DNA of 64,000 nt. Source: Anaerostipes amylophilus. GTDB lineage: Bacteria > Bacillota > Clostridia > Lachnospirales > Lachnospiraceae. Below, piece after piece: positions 34,364-42,253 of this stretch (the first letter of the stretch is position 1; every line of letters starts with the position of its first letter). Location of the stretch: the NCBI RefSeq assembly GCF_025567365.1, contig NZ_JAOQJG010000003.1, positions 62,001 through 126,000 of the forward strand, read 5' to 3'. The position numbers and the translations under genes are program-made. The notes beneath the pieces were generated by a model, which did not search any database, had not been told where the DNA came from, and saw nothing but the letters and a program-made list of their open reading frames with translations.

Positions 34364-35545
34364 ATGATCATTAAACCAAGAGTCAAAGATTATTTATGTT
34401 TAACAGCACATCCAGAAGGATGTAAGAAGAATGTAGCAGATCAGATCGCTTATGTAAAAGCGCAGGGAGAAATTCCTGGAGAAGCAAAGAAAGTCTTAGT
34501 GATCGGATGCTCTACAGGATATGGACTGGCATCAAGAATCGTAACAGCGTTTGGATGTCATGCAGATACACTTGGAATTATGTTTGAACGACCATCTAAT
34601 GGAAAGAAGACAGCAAGTCCTGGATGGTATAATACAGCAGCATTTGAACAGTTTGCAAATGAAGAAGAAATCTATGCAAAAACAATCAATGGAGATGCAT
34701 TTTCTAAGGAAATTAAAGATCTGACGATCGAAACGATCAAAAAAGATTTTGGTAAAGTAGATCTTGTTATATACAGTCTCGCAGCACCAAGAAGAACAAC
34801 ACCAGATGGAGAAACATATCGTTCTGTCCTAAAGACAACAGGAGAGGAATTTACAAATAAGAATCTTAACCTGAAAGATAATAGTATTGGAATGAAGAGC
34901 ATTCCTGCAGCGACAGAAGAAGAAGTGAAAGCGACAGTCAAAGTTATGGGTGGTGAAGACTGGAAGTTATGGATGCAGGCTTTAAAGGATGCTGATGTAT
35001 TATCTGAAGGCGCAAGTACGGTTGCATATTCTTATATTGGTTCTGAACTTACTTATCCGATCTATTATGAAGGAACGATTGGTGCAGCAAAGAAACATCT
35101 GCATCAGACAGCTGATGAGATTACAAAAGAGGTTGGAGTAAAGGCGCTGATCTCTGTAAATAAAGGGCTTGTAACACAGGCGAGTGCAGCAATTCCGATT
35201 GTTCCATTATATATGTCTGTATTATATAAAGTTATGAAAGAAAATAATGTTCATGAAGGATGTATCGAACAGATTGAACGTTTATTTAAAGAAAAGAAAT
35301 TATTAGCAGATACAGTCACAGATGAACATGGATGGATTCGAATGGATGATCTGGAACTTCGTGATGATATTCAGAATGAAGTGAAGAAGCGTTGGGAAGA
35401 GATTGATACAGATAATGTCAAGGGACTGGCAGATGTTGATGGTTACTGGGAAGATTTTTACCGTATGTTTGGATTTAATGAGGAAGGAATTGACTATGAA
35501 GCAGAGACGGATCCAGTTGTAGAAATTCCTAGTATCAAAGAATAA
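34364..35545 (+). CDS. fabV: FabV-type trans-2-enoyl-ACP/CoA reductase
   Basis: A 393-aa short-chain-reductase-like enzyme of the FabV/TER family that reduces trans-2-enoyl-ACP or enoyl-CoA with NADH. It shows the NADH-binding GCSTGYGLASR segment, YSLAAPRRT and the FabV-specific Tyr-x8-Lys active site in YYEGTIGAAKK. Related TER enzymes reduce crotonyl-CoA irreversibly, so in this butyrate former it could act in lipid synthesis or as a non-bifurcating bypass of Bcd-EtfAB. Its stop overlaps the ATG of the RNase E/G gene. AAGGAG precedes the ATG. Confidence 0.91.
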   Translation: MIIKPRVKDYLCLTAHPEGCKKNVADQIAYVKAQGEIPGEAKKVLVIGCSTGYGLASRIVTAFGCHADTLGIMFERPSNGKKTASPGWYNTAAFEQFANEEEIYAKTINGDAFSKEIKDLTIETIKKDFGKVDLVIYSLAAPRRTTPDGETYRSVLKTTGEEFTNKNLNLKDNSIGMKSIPAATEEEVKATVKVMGGEDWKLWMQALKDADVLSEGASTVAYSYIGSELTYPIYYEGTIGAAKKHLHQTADEITKEVGVKALISVNKGLVTQASAAIPIVPLYMSVLYKVMKENNVHEGCIEQIERLFKEKKLLADTVTDEHGWIRMDDLELRDDIQNEVKKRWEEIDTDNVKGLADVDGYWEDFYRMFGFNEEGIDYEAETDPVVEIPSIKE

Positions 35546-36684
35546 TGGCGTATACAGAGATTGTGATCACAAAGATGAAAGACCATCTGGTAAGTATGTT
35601 ATTAAAAGATCACCAGCCAGTGGAATTTCAATGTGTGAGTGAAAAAGCCAAAATCGAAATCGGAAATATTTACACAGGCATCGTAAAAAATGTTGTGAAA
35701 AATATCAATGGAGCTTTTGTCGAGTTTGATGAAGATGAGATGGGATTTCTTTCCATGCAACATAAGCAATATAAAGCGGGAGATGAAGTTCTGGTGCAGA
35801 TAAAGAAAGAGGCGACGAAGGAAAAACGCCCAATGTTATCAGACCAGATTGAATTAACTGGCAAATATCTTGTGCTGACTTCAGACAAGCTTTCTGTAGG
35901 GATTTCTAATAAGATTCATAAAAAAGACAAGAAACAGGAATTAAGAGAGATGGCAGAGCCTCTGGTGACACAGGAATATGGTTTTATTATTCGTACTGAG
36001 GCAGCGAAAGCCGATAAGGAAGATGTGCTTTATGAGGCGGATATGCTCGCAGAGAAGTATCAGCAGATTGTCCGTAAGAAGTCATACCGCAAAGCACCAC
36101 AGCTTGTAGATACAAATTATGATGCATTGTCAGTTCTTGTATGTGATATAAAACCAGAAGCAGCAGACAGTATTGTAACAGACCAGGAAGATCTGTATGA
36201 ACAGTTAAAAGAAAAAGGCTATGAGGTATCTTTATGCTGTTATGAGGCAGGAGATATTGACCGCAGATACAGAGTCCGTCATTATCTGTCAGAAGTATTT
36301 AAGCAAAAGATCTTTATGAAGTCTGGGGGATTTCTTTATATTGAGCAGACAGAGGCAATGGCAGTTATTGATGTGAATACTGGCAAATCTATCGGAAAGA
36401 AAAATCAGGAAACACATATTAAGAAAATAAATTTAGAAGCTGCAAAGGAAGCAGCAAGACAGATCCGGTTAAGAAACTTATCCGGGATCATCATGATCGA
36501 TTTCATTGATATGAGATCAAAAGAAGATGAGAAAGAATTATTACAGGTAATGCAGCATTATTTAAATGATGACTCAAAAAAAGCAGTCGCAGTAGACATT
36601 ACAAAACTCGGAATTATGGAGATTACAAGAAAAAAAGAAAAAAATCCAATTTTTCGACAAATAAGTATTGACATATTAGAATAG
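35545..36684 (+). CDS. rng: Short Rne/Rng-family ribonuclease
   Basis: A 379-aa member of the RNase E/G family. It has the N-terminal S1-type region (IYTGIVKNVVKNINGAFVEF) and the catalytic domain with VIDVNTGK and IIMIDFIDM, which supply the metal-binding aspartates. It ends at KLGIMEITRKKEKNP plus about 12 residues. It therefore lacks the zinc-link CPxCxG motif and the small domain that in E. coli RNase E/G build the tetramer or dimer. Translation starts within the fabV stop codon. The promoter of rplU overlaps its last codons. Confidence 0.83.
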   Translation: MAYTEIVITKMKDHLVSMLLKDHQPVEFQCVSEKAKIEIGNIYTGIVKNVVKNINGAFVEFDEDEMGFLSMQHKQYKAGDEVLVQIKKEATKEKRPMLSDQIELTGKYLVLTSDKLSVGISNKIHKKDKKQELREMAEPLVTQEYGFIIRTEAAKADKEDVLYEADMLAEKYQQIVRKKSYRKAPQLVDTNYDALSVLVCDIKPEAADSIVTDQEDLYEQLKEKGYEVSLCCYEAGDIDRRYRVRHYLSEVFKQKIFMKSGGFLYIEQTEAMAVIDVNTGKSIGKKNQETHIKKINLEAAKEAARQIRLRNLSGIIMIDFIDMRSKEDEKELLQVMQHYLNDDSKKAVAVDITKLGIMEITRKKEKNPIFRQISIDILE

Positions 36685-36696
36685 TGCTGTTATTAT
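36668..36696 (+). promoter_or_regulatory. Promoter of the rplU-prp-rpmA operon inside the 3' end of rng
   Basis: TTGACA (36668-36673) lies within the last rng codons. With a 17-nt spacer and TATTAT (36691-36696) it is a near-consensus promoter, giving a start near 36703. Confidence 0.75.
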
Positions 36697-36702
36697 ATAT
36701 GA

Positions 36703-36777
36703 GTATGCCGCACAGCGAGGTTAAAGAATGCGAGAAATCACCAAAGCTGGCGAGATTTGATAATAGGAGGTGCCGTG
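36703..36777 (+). ncRNA. Likely ribosomal protein L21 leader
   Basis: A 75-nt leader between the promoter and rplU with several short complementary blocks (AAATC with GATTT, CCA with TGG). Its size and place fit the L21 leader described in Firmicutes, thought to be an autoregulatory binding site. I cannot verify the covariance model by eye. Confidence 0.45.
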
Positions 36778-37086
36778 ATGTACGCAATTATCGCAACAGG
36801 TGGAAAACAGTATAAAGTAAGCGAAGGCGACGTAATCAAAGTTGAGAAACTTGACGCTGAAGTAGGAGCTAAAGTAACATTTGATAATGTACTTTTAGTT
36901 GGTGGAGATACTGTTAAAGTTGGAACACCTACCGTTGATGGTGCGAAAGTTGAAGCTTCTGTAGTAAGCGAAGGAAAAGGTAAGAAAGTCATCGTTTACA
37001 AATACAAGAGAAAAACTGGATACCATAAGAAAAACGGTCATAGACAGTTATTTACACAGGTTAAGATCGATAGTATCGTTGGATAA
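36778..37086 (+). CDS. rplU: 50S ribosomal protein L21
   Basis: A 102-aa ribosomal protein with the family start MYAIIATGGKQYKV and the C-terminal KYKRKTGYHKKNGHRQ block that binds 23S rRNA. ATAGGAGGTG gives the ribosome site for the ATG at 36778. It is first of the standard rplU-prp-rpmA set, so L21, the L27 processing protease and L27 are made together. Confidence 0.97.
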   Translation: MYAIIATGGKQYKVSEGDVIKVEKLDAEVGAKVTFDNVLLVGGDTVKVGTPTVDGAKVEASVVSEGKGKKVIVYKYKRKTGYHKKNGHRQLFTQVKIDSIVG

Positions 37087-37104
37087 TATCCTGAGGATAG
37101 AGTT

Positions 37105-37431
37105 ATGACAAAGATAACATTCTATCAAGGAGTTGATGGAAGCTTTCATGGCTTCCATTCACAGGACCATGCAGGTTACAGTGCGGAAGGACAAGATATT
37201 GTCTGTGCCGCAGTATCTGCGCTGGTAATTAATTTTGTGAATTCCCTGGATGAGCTGACAGATGATCACTATCAGATTGATGTAAACCAGGAGAACGCAG
37301 AAATTGACGTAGTATTTACGGAAGAGCTTTCACATGATGGAAGCTTGTTATTAAGATCACTGATTCTTGGACTTACTTCGGTGGAAGAAGAACATGAACA
37401 GTATTTAGATGTAATCTTTAAGGAGGTGTAA
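37105..37431 (+). CDS. prp: Ribosomal-processing cysteine protease Prp
   Basis: A 108-aa YsxB-type protease. The catalytic pair is His22 in DHAGYS and Cys34 in DIVCAAVSAL. In Firmicutes, Prp removes the N-terminal extension of L27, and the gene sits between rplU and rpmA as it does here. The substrate site is present in the next gene. Its final codons contain the AGGAGGTG ribosome site of rpmA, so translation of the two may be linked. Confidence 0.95.
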   Translation: MTKITFYQGVDGSFHGFHSQDHAGYSAEGQDIVCAAVSALVINFVNSLDELTDDHYQIDVNQENAEIDVVFTEELSHDGSLLLRSLILGLTSVEEEHEQYLDVIFKEV

Positions 37432-37436
37432 CAAAA

Positions 37437-37718
37437 ATGATGAAAATGAACCTTCAATTTTTCGCTCATAAAAAAGGAATGGGTTCTACAAAGAACGGTA
37501 GAGATTCTGAATCTAAGAGATTAGGTGCGAAAAGAGCTGACGGACAGTTTGTAAAAGCTGGAAATATTCTTTACAGACAGAGAGGAACTAAGATTCATCC
37601 AGGCGTTAACGTAGGACGCGGTGGTGACGATACATTATTCGCATTAGTTGATGGTATTGTTCGCTTCGAAAGAAAAGGTAAAGATAAAAAACAGTGTTCT
37701 GTACATCCAGTAGCATAA
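37437..37718 (+). CDS. rpmA: 50S ribosomal protein L27 with cleavable N-terminus
   Basis: The 93-aa precursor begins with the Firmicutes extension MNLQFFA (residues 4-10), with the Prp cut expected after Ala10 to free HKKGMGSTKNG. The mature N-terminus reaches the peptidyl transferase centre. The start could be ATG 37437 or 37440; both give the same mature protein. Remaining body features are RLGAKRADGQFV and GRGGDDTLFA. A terminator lies after the stop. Confidence 0.96.
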   Translation: MMKMNLQFFAHKKGMGSTKNGRDSESKRLGAKRADGQFVKAGNILYRQRGTKIHPGVNVGRGGDDTLFALVDGIVRFERKGKDKKQCSVHPVA

Positions 37719-37760
37719 TTTAATTGCATACAGGAACAGATCATTTGAGATTCAGTAATT

Positions 37761-37793
37761 ACGGCTTCAAATACATATTTGAGGCCGTTTTTC
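37761..37793 (+). terminator. Terminator after rpmA
   Basis: ACGGCTTCAAAT (37761-37772) pairs with ATTTGAGGCCGT (37777-37788) with one G-U pair, followed by TTTTC. Confidence 0.82.
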
Positions 37794-37862
37794 ATTATGA
37801 TATAAGATAATGAAGGAATTTTGTGACCGGAAATTGTTTTTTGATACAGAAAGGAAAAGACA

Positions 37863-39146
37863 ATGTTTGCAGATAGAGCTAATATTATAATCAGATCCGG
37901 AAAAGGTGGAGATGGCCATGTAAGCTTCCGGAGGGAACTTTATGTACCAAACGGTGGACCGGATGGTGGAGACGGTGGCCGTGGCGGTGATGTAATCTTT
38001 GTTGTAGATGAAGGAATCAATACTTTATCTGATTACCGTCACAGAAGAAAATTCAAGGCAGGAGATGGTCAGGAAGGTGGCAGAAGAAGATGCCATGGTG
38101 CTGACGGAGAAGATATCATCCTGAAAGTTCCAGCAGGAACCGTAGTAAAAGAAAAAGAATCAGGGAAAGTTATCCTTGATATGTCAAATAAAAAAGAACC
38201 AGTTGTACTATTAAAAGGTGGACGTGGTGGAAAAGGAAACCAGCATTATGCAACACCAACCATGCAGGCACCAAAATATGCTCAGCCAGGTGGAAAAGCA
38301 CAGGAAATTGAAGTTATGCTGGAATTAAAGGTGATCGCTGATGTTGGATTAGTTGGATTCCCGAATGTCGGAAAATCAACATTTTTATCAAGAGTAACAA
38401 ATGCGAATCCAAAGATTGCGAACTACCATTTCACAACATTGAATCCAAATCTTGGAGTTGTAGATATGGATGGAAGCAAAGGATTTGTTATTGCAGATAT
38501 CCCTGGAATCATTGAGGGTGCGTCTGAAGGTGTTGGACTTGGATTTGAGTTTTTACGCCATATTGAACGTACAAAAGTTATGATCCATATGGTAGATGGA
38601 GCTTCTGTAGAAGGAAGAGATCCGATCGTTGATATCCATGCTATTACAGATGAATTAAAGAAATACAACAAAGAGATTTTAGAGAAACCACAGGTGATCG
38701 CAGCCAACAAGATGGACGCGATGTCTGAGACAGACAGAGAGACTGTGATCGATTTATTAAAAGAAGAGTTTGAACCAGAAGGAATTAAGGTATTCCCTAT
38801 CTCTGCAGTTAGTGGAGAAGGCGTCAAGGAATTATTATGGCACGTGCAGGGATTATTAGATGAATTACCAGAAGGTGCAACAGAATTTGAACAGGAATAT
38901 GAACTAAACTTTGGAGAAGAAGAAGGTGGAATCATTATTGCTCATCCAGAAGAAGGCCTATATACAGTCGAAGGACCAAAAGTAGAGAGAATGCTTGGAT
39001 ATACAAATCTGGAATCAGAGCGAGGATTTGACTTCTTCCAGAAATTTATGAAAGAAAACGGTGTCATTGAACGTTTAACAGAGATGGGAATCGAAGAAGG
39101 TGATACTGTACGTCTTTATAATCTGGAGTTTGACTACTATAGATAG
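37863..39146 (+). CDS. obg: GTPase Obg (CgtA)
   Basis: A 427-aa ribosome-assembly and stress GTPase. The glycine-rich Obg fold is at the N-terminus (GGPDGGDGGRGGDV). The G domain shows GFPNVGKST (G1, about 165-173), DIPGII (G3), ANKMD (G4) and ISAVSG (G5). A C-terminal OCT domain follows (about 345-427). It acts on the 50S subunit. It has its own spacing from rpmA, with a terminator between, and leads the obg-yhbY-nadD-yqeK-rsfS cluster. Confidence 0.97.
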   Translation: MFADRANIIIRSGKGGDGHVSFRRELYVPNGGPDGGDGGRGGDVIFVVDEGINTLSDYRHRRKFKAGDGQEGGRRRCHGADGEDIILKVPAGTVVKEKESGKVILDMSNKKEPVVLLKGGRGGKGNQHYATPTMQAPKYAQPGGKAQEIEVMLELKVIADVGLVGFPNVGKSTFLSRVTNANPKIANYHFTTLNPNLGVVDMDGSKGFVIADIPGIIEGASEGVGLGFEFLRHIERTKVMIHMVDGASVEGRDPIVDIHAITDELKKYNKEILEKPQVIAANKMDAMSETDRETVIDLLKEEFEPEGIKVFPISAVSGEGVKELLWHVQGLLDELPEGATEFEQEYELNFGEEEGGIIIAHPEEGLYTVEGPKVERMLGYTNLESERGFDFFQKFMKENGVIERLTEMGIEEGDTVRLYNLEFDYYR

Positions 39147-39174
39147 ATATATAATTAATTTAATGGAGGATAAC

Positions 39175-39474
39175 ATGACAAGCAAACAAAGAGCTTATTT
39201 AAAGAGCCTTGCAATGAAGATCGATCCGATCTATAACATCGGAAAAGGAAGCATTTCACCAGAACTTGTACAGGGTGTCAGAGATGCCTTAGAAGCAAGA
39301 GAACTGATCAAAGTTGGTGTACTTCAAAACTGCATGGACGATCCAAAAGAACTGGCAACTGTATTAGCAGAGAGAACAAGATCTCAGGTTGTACAGGTGA
39401 TCGGTAAGAAGATCGTATTATATAAAGAATCAAAGAATCATAAAAGAATTGAACTGCCAAAAGCAGGAAAATAA
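39175..39474 (+). CDS. yhbY: YhbY-family RNA-binding protein
   Basis: A 99-aa CRS1/YhbY (CRM) domain protein that binds RNA and associates with pre-50S particles in E. coli. It shows KQRAYLKSLAMKIDPIYNIGKGS, positions 4-26, with the GxxG-like IGKG loop, and a C-terminal VQVIGKKIVLYK strand pair. The ATG at 39175 has TGGAGG upstream; the longer open frame from 39100 lies inside obg and is not used. It is followed by nadD, whose ribosome site overlaps its end. Confidence 0.93.
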   Translation: MTSKQRAYLKSLAMKIDPIYNIGKGSISPELVQGVRDALEARELIKVGVLQNCMDDPKELATVLAERTRSQVVQVIGKKIVLYKESKNHKRIELPKAGK

Positions 39475-39490
39475 TATCGGAGGAAGAGCC

Positions 39491-40102
39491 ATGAAGAAGA
39501 TAGGAATTCTTGGCGGGACATTTAATCCGATCCACCATGGACATTTAATTCTTGGACAGGCAGCGAAAGAGGAATTTGGACTTGATGAGATTCTTGTTAT
39601 GCCAACAAAGAATCCGGCATACAAAATGATCAGTGGAGGAGTCAGCGAGCAGAATCGTGTCGATATGATCAAACTTGCAATTGCCAATTTTCCATATTTT
39701 AAATTTAGTGATATGGAATTAAAACGAGATGGCACGACATATACAGTGGATACATTAAGAGCCCTTACACAGAAAGATGATGACTGCAGGTATTATTTTA
39801 TTATGGGAGCAGATTCCCTTTATCAGATTGAGACATGGAAAGATCCAGATCAGATTTTTCATATGGCGAATATTCTGGTTGCTACAAGAAACGATTCAAG
39901 AAGTGCCTTAGATGCCCAGATTGATTATCTGGAAGAAAAATATAGCGGGAAGATTTATCATTTAAGCAGTCCAAGTATCGAGATTTCATCGAATGATATC
40001 CGAAAGAGATGCAAAAATGGATCAAGTATTCATTTTTTCCTTCCAGAGGATGTGATCGATTATATAGAAAGAAATGATTTATATGGAATTACAGCAGATT
40101 GA
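39491..40102 (+). CDS. nadD: Nicotinate-nucleotide adenylyltransferase
   Basis: It adenylates nicotinate mononucleotide to deamido-NAD in NAD synthesis. The 203-aa protein has the nucleotidyltransferase start GILGGTFNPIHHGHL with the HxGH-type motif, MPTKNPAYK, MGADSL and the C-terminal ISSNDIRKR, which stands for the ISSTxIR motif. GGAGG precedes the ATG at 39491. Its last codons overlap the start of yqeK. Confidence 0.95.
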   Translation: MKKIGILGGTFNPIHHGHLILGQAAKEEFGLDEILVMPTKNPAYKMISGGVSEQNRVDMIKLAIANFPYFKFSDMELKRDGTTYTVDTLRALTQKDDDCRYYFIMGADSLYQIETWKDPDQIFHMANILVATRNDSRSALDAQIDYLEEKYSGKIYHLSSPSIEISSNDIRKRCKNGSSIHFFLPEDVIDYIERNDLYGITAD

Positions 40103-40655
40103 AGATAAATTAAAAACAGTACTAAAACCATCCAGATACAGACACACTTTAGGAGTTGCCTATACAGCTTCATGTATGGCGATGGTATTTGATGTAGATA
40201 CCGAGAGAGCTTACAGAGCTGGATTGTTACATGATTGTGCAAAAGGATTTTCGATTGAGAAGCAAAGACAGTTATGTGAGAGATATAACATTTGTCTTGA
40301 AGGAACATTAACAAAGAGTCCACAGTTAATGCATCAGGAGATTGCCCCATTTCTTGCAAAAGATGATTATGAGGAAGAAGACAAGGAAATCTTATCAGCG
40401 ATTGGATGTCATACAACTGGAAAGATTGCAATGAGTCCTTTAGATCAGATTGTTTTTATTGCAGACTATATAGAGCCAAATAGAAAAATAATACCGGGAC
40501 TTATAAAGGTACGGAAACTTGCATTTGAAGATTTGGATGCATGTGCATATGAGATTCTTAACAATACGATTAATTATCTGACAGAATGCGGACAGGAAAT
40601 TGATCAGCGCACAATCAAGACTTATGAGTATTATAAGAATAAGAAGGAGAATTAA
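40083..40655 (+). CDS. yqeK: YqeK-family HD-domain hydrolase
   Basis: A metal-dependent HD-domain protein, now linked to symmetrical hydrolysis of Ap4A in Gram-positives. The HD motif LLHDCAKG and an upstream His in SRYRHTLGV are present, with a later His in IGCHTTGK and an Asp in IVFIADYIEPNR, which give the usual metal set. It is about 190 aa. The start is uncertain between ATG 40074 and 40083; neither has a strong ribosome site, and both lie within the end of nadD, suggesting coupled translation. Confidence 0.88.
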   Translation: MELQQIEDKLKTVLKPSRYRHTLGVAYTASCMAMVFDVDTERAYRAGLLHDCAKGFSIEKQRQLCERYNICLEGTLTKSPQLMHQEIAPFLAKDDYEEEDKEILSAIGCHTTGKIAMSPLDQIVFIADYIEPNRKIIPGLIKVRKLAFEDLDACAYEILNNTINYLTECGQEIDQRTIKTYEYYKNKKEN

Positions 40656-40656
40656 G

Positions 40657-41010
40657 ATGGATCAGTCATTAAATATGGTAAAGATCGCATATGATGCGTT
40701 AGATGACAAATTAGCAGAAGATATTAAGATCATTGATATTCGCAGCATTTCAGTTTTAGCAGATTATTTTATTATTGCAGATGGTAATAATAAAAACCAG
40801 GTGCAGGCAATGGTAGATAATGTGCAGGAAGAACTGTTTAAGGCTGGATATGAAATGAAACAGATGGAAGGATACAGAGAAGGAAACTGGATCTTACTTG
40901 ATTTTGGAGATATCATTATCCATATCTTTGATAAAGAAAATCGTCTGTTCTATGATCTTGAGAGAATCTGGAAAGATGGAAAAGAAGTTTCTATTGAAGA
41001 ATTAAATTAA
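40657..41010 (+). CDS. rsfS: Ribosomal silencing factor RsfS
   Basis: A 117-aa RsfS/DUF143 protein that binds L14 and blocks subunit joining when nutrients are low. Typical segments are DIRSISVLADYFIIADG, EGYREGNWILLDFGDIIIHIF and the C-terminal FYDLERIW. AGAAGGAGA sets the ATG at 40657. It is the last gene of the obg cluster and is convergent with lexA, with a terminator between. Confidence 0.95.
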   Translation: MDQSLNMVKIAYDALDDKLAEDIKIIDIRSISVLADYFIIADGNNKNQVQAMVDNVQEELFKAGYEMKQMEGYREGNWILLDFGDIIIHIFDKENRLFYDLERIWKDGKEVSIEELN

Positions 41011-41020
41011 AAAAGATAAT

Positions 41021-41076
41021 AAAGAAGCCAGAATGGAGAAATCGCATTAAGATTCTCGGTTCTGGCTTCTTTTTAT
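41021..41076. terminator. Bidirectional terminator between rsfS and lexA
   Basis: AAAGAAGCCAGAA (41021-41033) pairs with TTCTGGCTTCTTT (41060-41072), with a second inner stem and a T-run on the plus strand. The arms lie between convergent genes. Confidence 0.82.
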
Positions 41077-41077
41077 T

Positions 41078-41695
41078 TTATTTCATTGAGCGGTAAAGTC
41101 CAACCACTTTGCCAATGATAGATACTTCGTTCACAATAATAGGTTCCATGGAATCATTCTCTGGCTGAAGGCGATAGTAGCCGTCTTCTTTGTAGAATGT
41201 TTTGACTGTGGCGGAATCTTCGATCATTGCAACAACTATGTCACCATTCTCAGCAGTTGACTGTTGTTCGACAATAACAAGATCACCATCGAAAATTCCA
41301 GCATTGATCATACTTTCGCCACGGACGTGTAACATGAATGTATTCTTGTTACTGATACGATCTGGAAGCATTGGAAAATAATCTTCAATATTCTGTACAG
41401 CCAGAATAGGTTCTCCAGCTGTTACAGTACCAACTACAGGAATATTAATGATCTCGCGGCGAGCGAGGTTAAAATCATCATCGATAATCTCAATTGCACG
41501 AGGCTTTGTAGGATCCCTGTGAATATATCCCTTTCGTTCCAATGTCTCTAAATGAGAATGGACAGAAGATGTGGAACGAAGGTTCACGGCTTCACAGATT
41601 TCGCGGACTGCAGGTGGATATCCTTTGTCAAGGATGCGGCGCTTGATAAATTCCAGAATCTGTTGTTGTTTATCACTTAATTGTTCTCTTGCCAT
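41078..41695 (-). CDS. lexA: SOS repressor LexA
   Basis: The SOS repressor, 205 aa. An N-terminal winged helix (1-68) carries the recognition helix near STSSVHSHLETL. The self-cleavage site is Ala93-Gly94 in VTAGEP, with catalytic Ser128 (GESM) and Lys165 (ATVKTF). RecA-ssDNA triggers cleavage. GGAGG precedes the ATG on the minus strand. It is divergent from a YneA-like gene, with four LexA-box-like sites between them, so it should repress both itself and its neighbour. Confidence 0.97.
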   Translation of the reverse strand: MAREQLSDKQQQILEFIKRRILDKGYPPAVREICEAVNLRSTSSVHSHLETLERKGYIHRDPTKPRAIEIIDDDFNLARREIINIPVVGTVTAGEPILAVQNIEDYFPMLPDRISNKNTFMLHVRGESMINAGIFDGDLVIVEQQSTAENGDIVVAMIEDSATVKTFYKEDGYYRLQPENDSMEPIIVNEVSIIGKVVGLYRSMK

Positions 41696-41726
41696 GTACT
41701 ATATCCTCCGTGTTTTTATTATATTC

Positions 41727-41755
41727 ATAATAACATATAATCACTATAGAAACAA
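41727..41755 (-). promoter_or_regulatory. Promoter of lexA
   Basis: On the minus strand TTGTTT (41755-41750), a 17-nt spacer and TATTAT (41732-41727). The -35 box overlaps the LexA box at 41749-41762. Confidence 0.55.
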
Positions 41756-41833
41756 GTGTTCTCGAACAAAGTTTCGAAAAAATATTGACAAACAAATGTT
41801 CGAGAATTATAATAAAGACAAAACAGATGTTCG
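41749..41833. promoter_or_regulatory. Cluster of four LexA-box-like operators
   Basis: Four sites resemble the Gram-positive SOS box CGAACRNRYGTTYG: 41749-41762 (GAAACAAGTGTTCT), 41763-41776 (CGAACAAAGTTTCG), 41789-41802 (CAAACAAATGTTCG, one mismatch to the palindromic form) and 41820-41833 (AAAACAGATGTTCG). The first covers the lexA -35. The third overlaps the -35 and spacer of the divergent gene, and the fourth its start point. Confidence 0.8.
41785..41813 (+). promoter_or_regulatory. Consensus promoter of the YneA-like gene
   Basis: TTGACA (41785-41790), a 17-nt spacer and TATAAT (41808-41813) match the sigma-A consensus exactly. A LexA box lies on top of it, fitting a strong but tightly repressed gene. 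Confidence 0.85.
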
Positions 41834-41856
41834 ATAAATAAGAGGAGGAATACATT

Positions 41857-42162
41857 ATGATAAGTAAGAAGAGAAGATGGTGTTTTTTAATAATTCTTTT
41901 AGGAGTATTATTTATGGCATTTCATGTATTATTTATGAAAACTCCTACTATAGAGGCACAGGGGACAAAGGAGAAGAAGTTTACAAGTATTCAGGTTAAG
42001 AAAGGTGATTCCTTGTGGAGCATTGCTAAGGAACATATGGGAGATGAATATGATACTGTTGATGATTATATAGATGAAGTATGTGAGACGAATCACATCT
42101 ATGATAGACAGATTACAGATGGAATGTATCTGGTAATTCCATATTATACAGTCAGAAGATAA
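41857..42162 (+). CDS. YneA-like LysM membrane protein, SOS division inhibitor
   Basis: A 101-aa protein with one N-terminal transmembrane segment (about 9-27) and a C-terminal LysM domain (about 46-96, IQVKKGDSLWSIAKEHMG to YLVIPYY). This layout and the divergent lexA match B. subtilis YneA, which halts division during SOS. It should act outside the membrane at the septum. The consensus promoter overlaps LexA boxes, and AGAGGAGG precedes the ATG. Sequence identity with YneA is not judged here; the role rests on layout and context. Confidence 0.8.
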   Translation: MISKKRRWCFLIILLGVLFMAFHVLFMKTPTIEAQGTKEKKFTSIQVKKGDSLWSIAKEHMGDEYDTVDDYIDEVCETNHIYDRQITDGMYLVIPYYTVRR

Positions 42163-42185
42163 GAAAAAGAGGAATAAATAAAAAG

Positions 42186-42214
42186 GCCATCCTTTGCAAT
42201 GAGTAAAGGATGGC
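42186..42214. terminator. Terminator between the YneA-like gene and the first amidase
   Basis: GCCATCCTTT (42186-42195) and AAAGGATGGC (42205-42214) form a 10-bp stem. The T-run is good on the minus strand (CCTTTTT) and poor on the plus strand, so it mainly ends the amidase transcript. Confidence 0.78.
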
Positions 42215-42253
42215 TAGAAATATTTTATTCAAATAAATATATTGATTGGTAAA

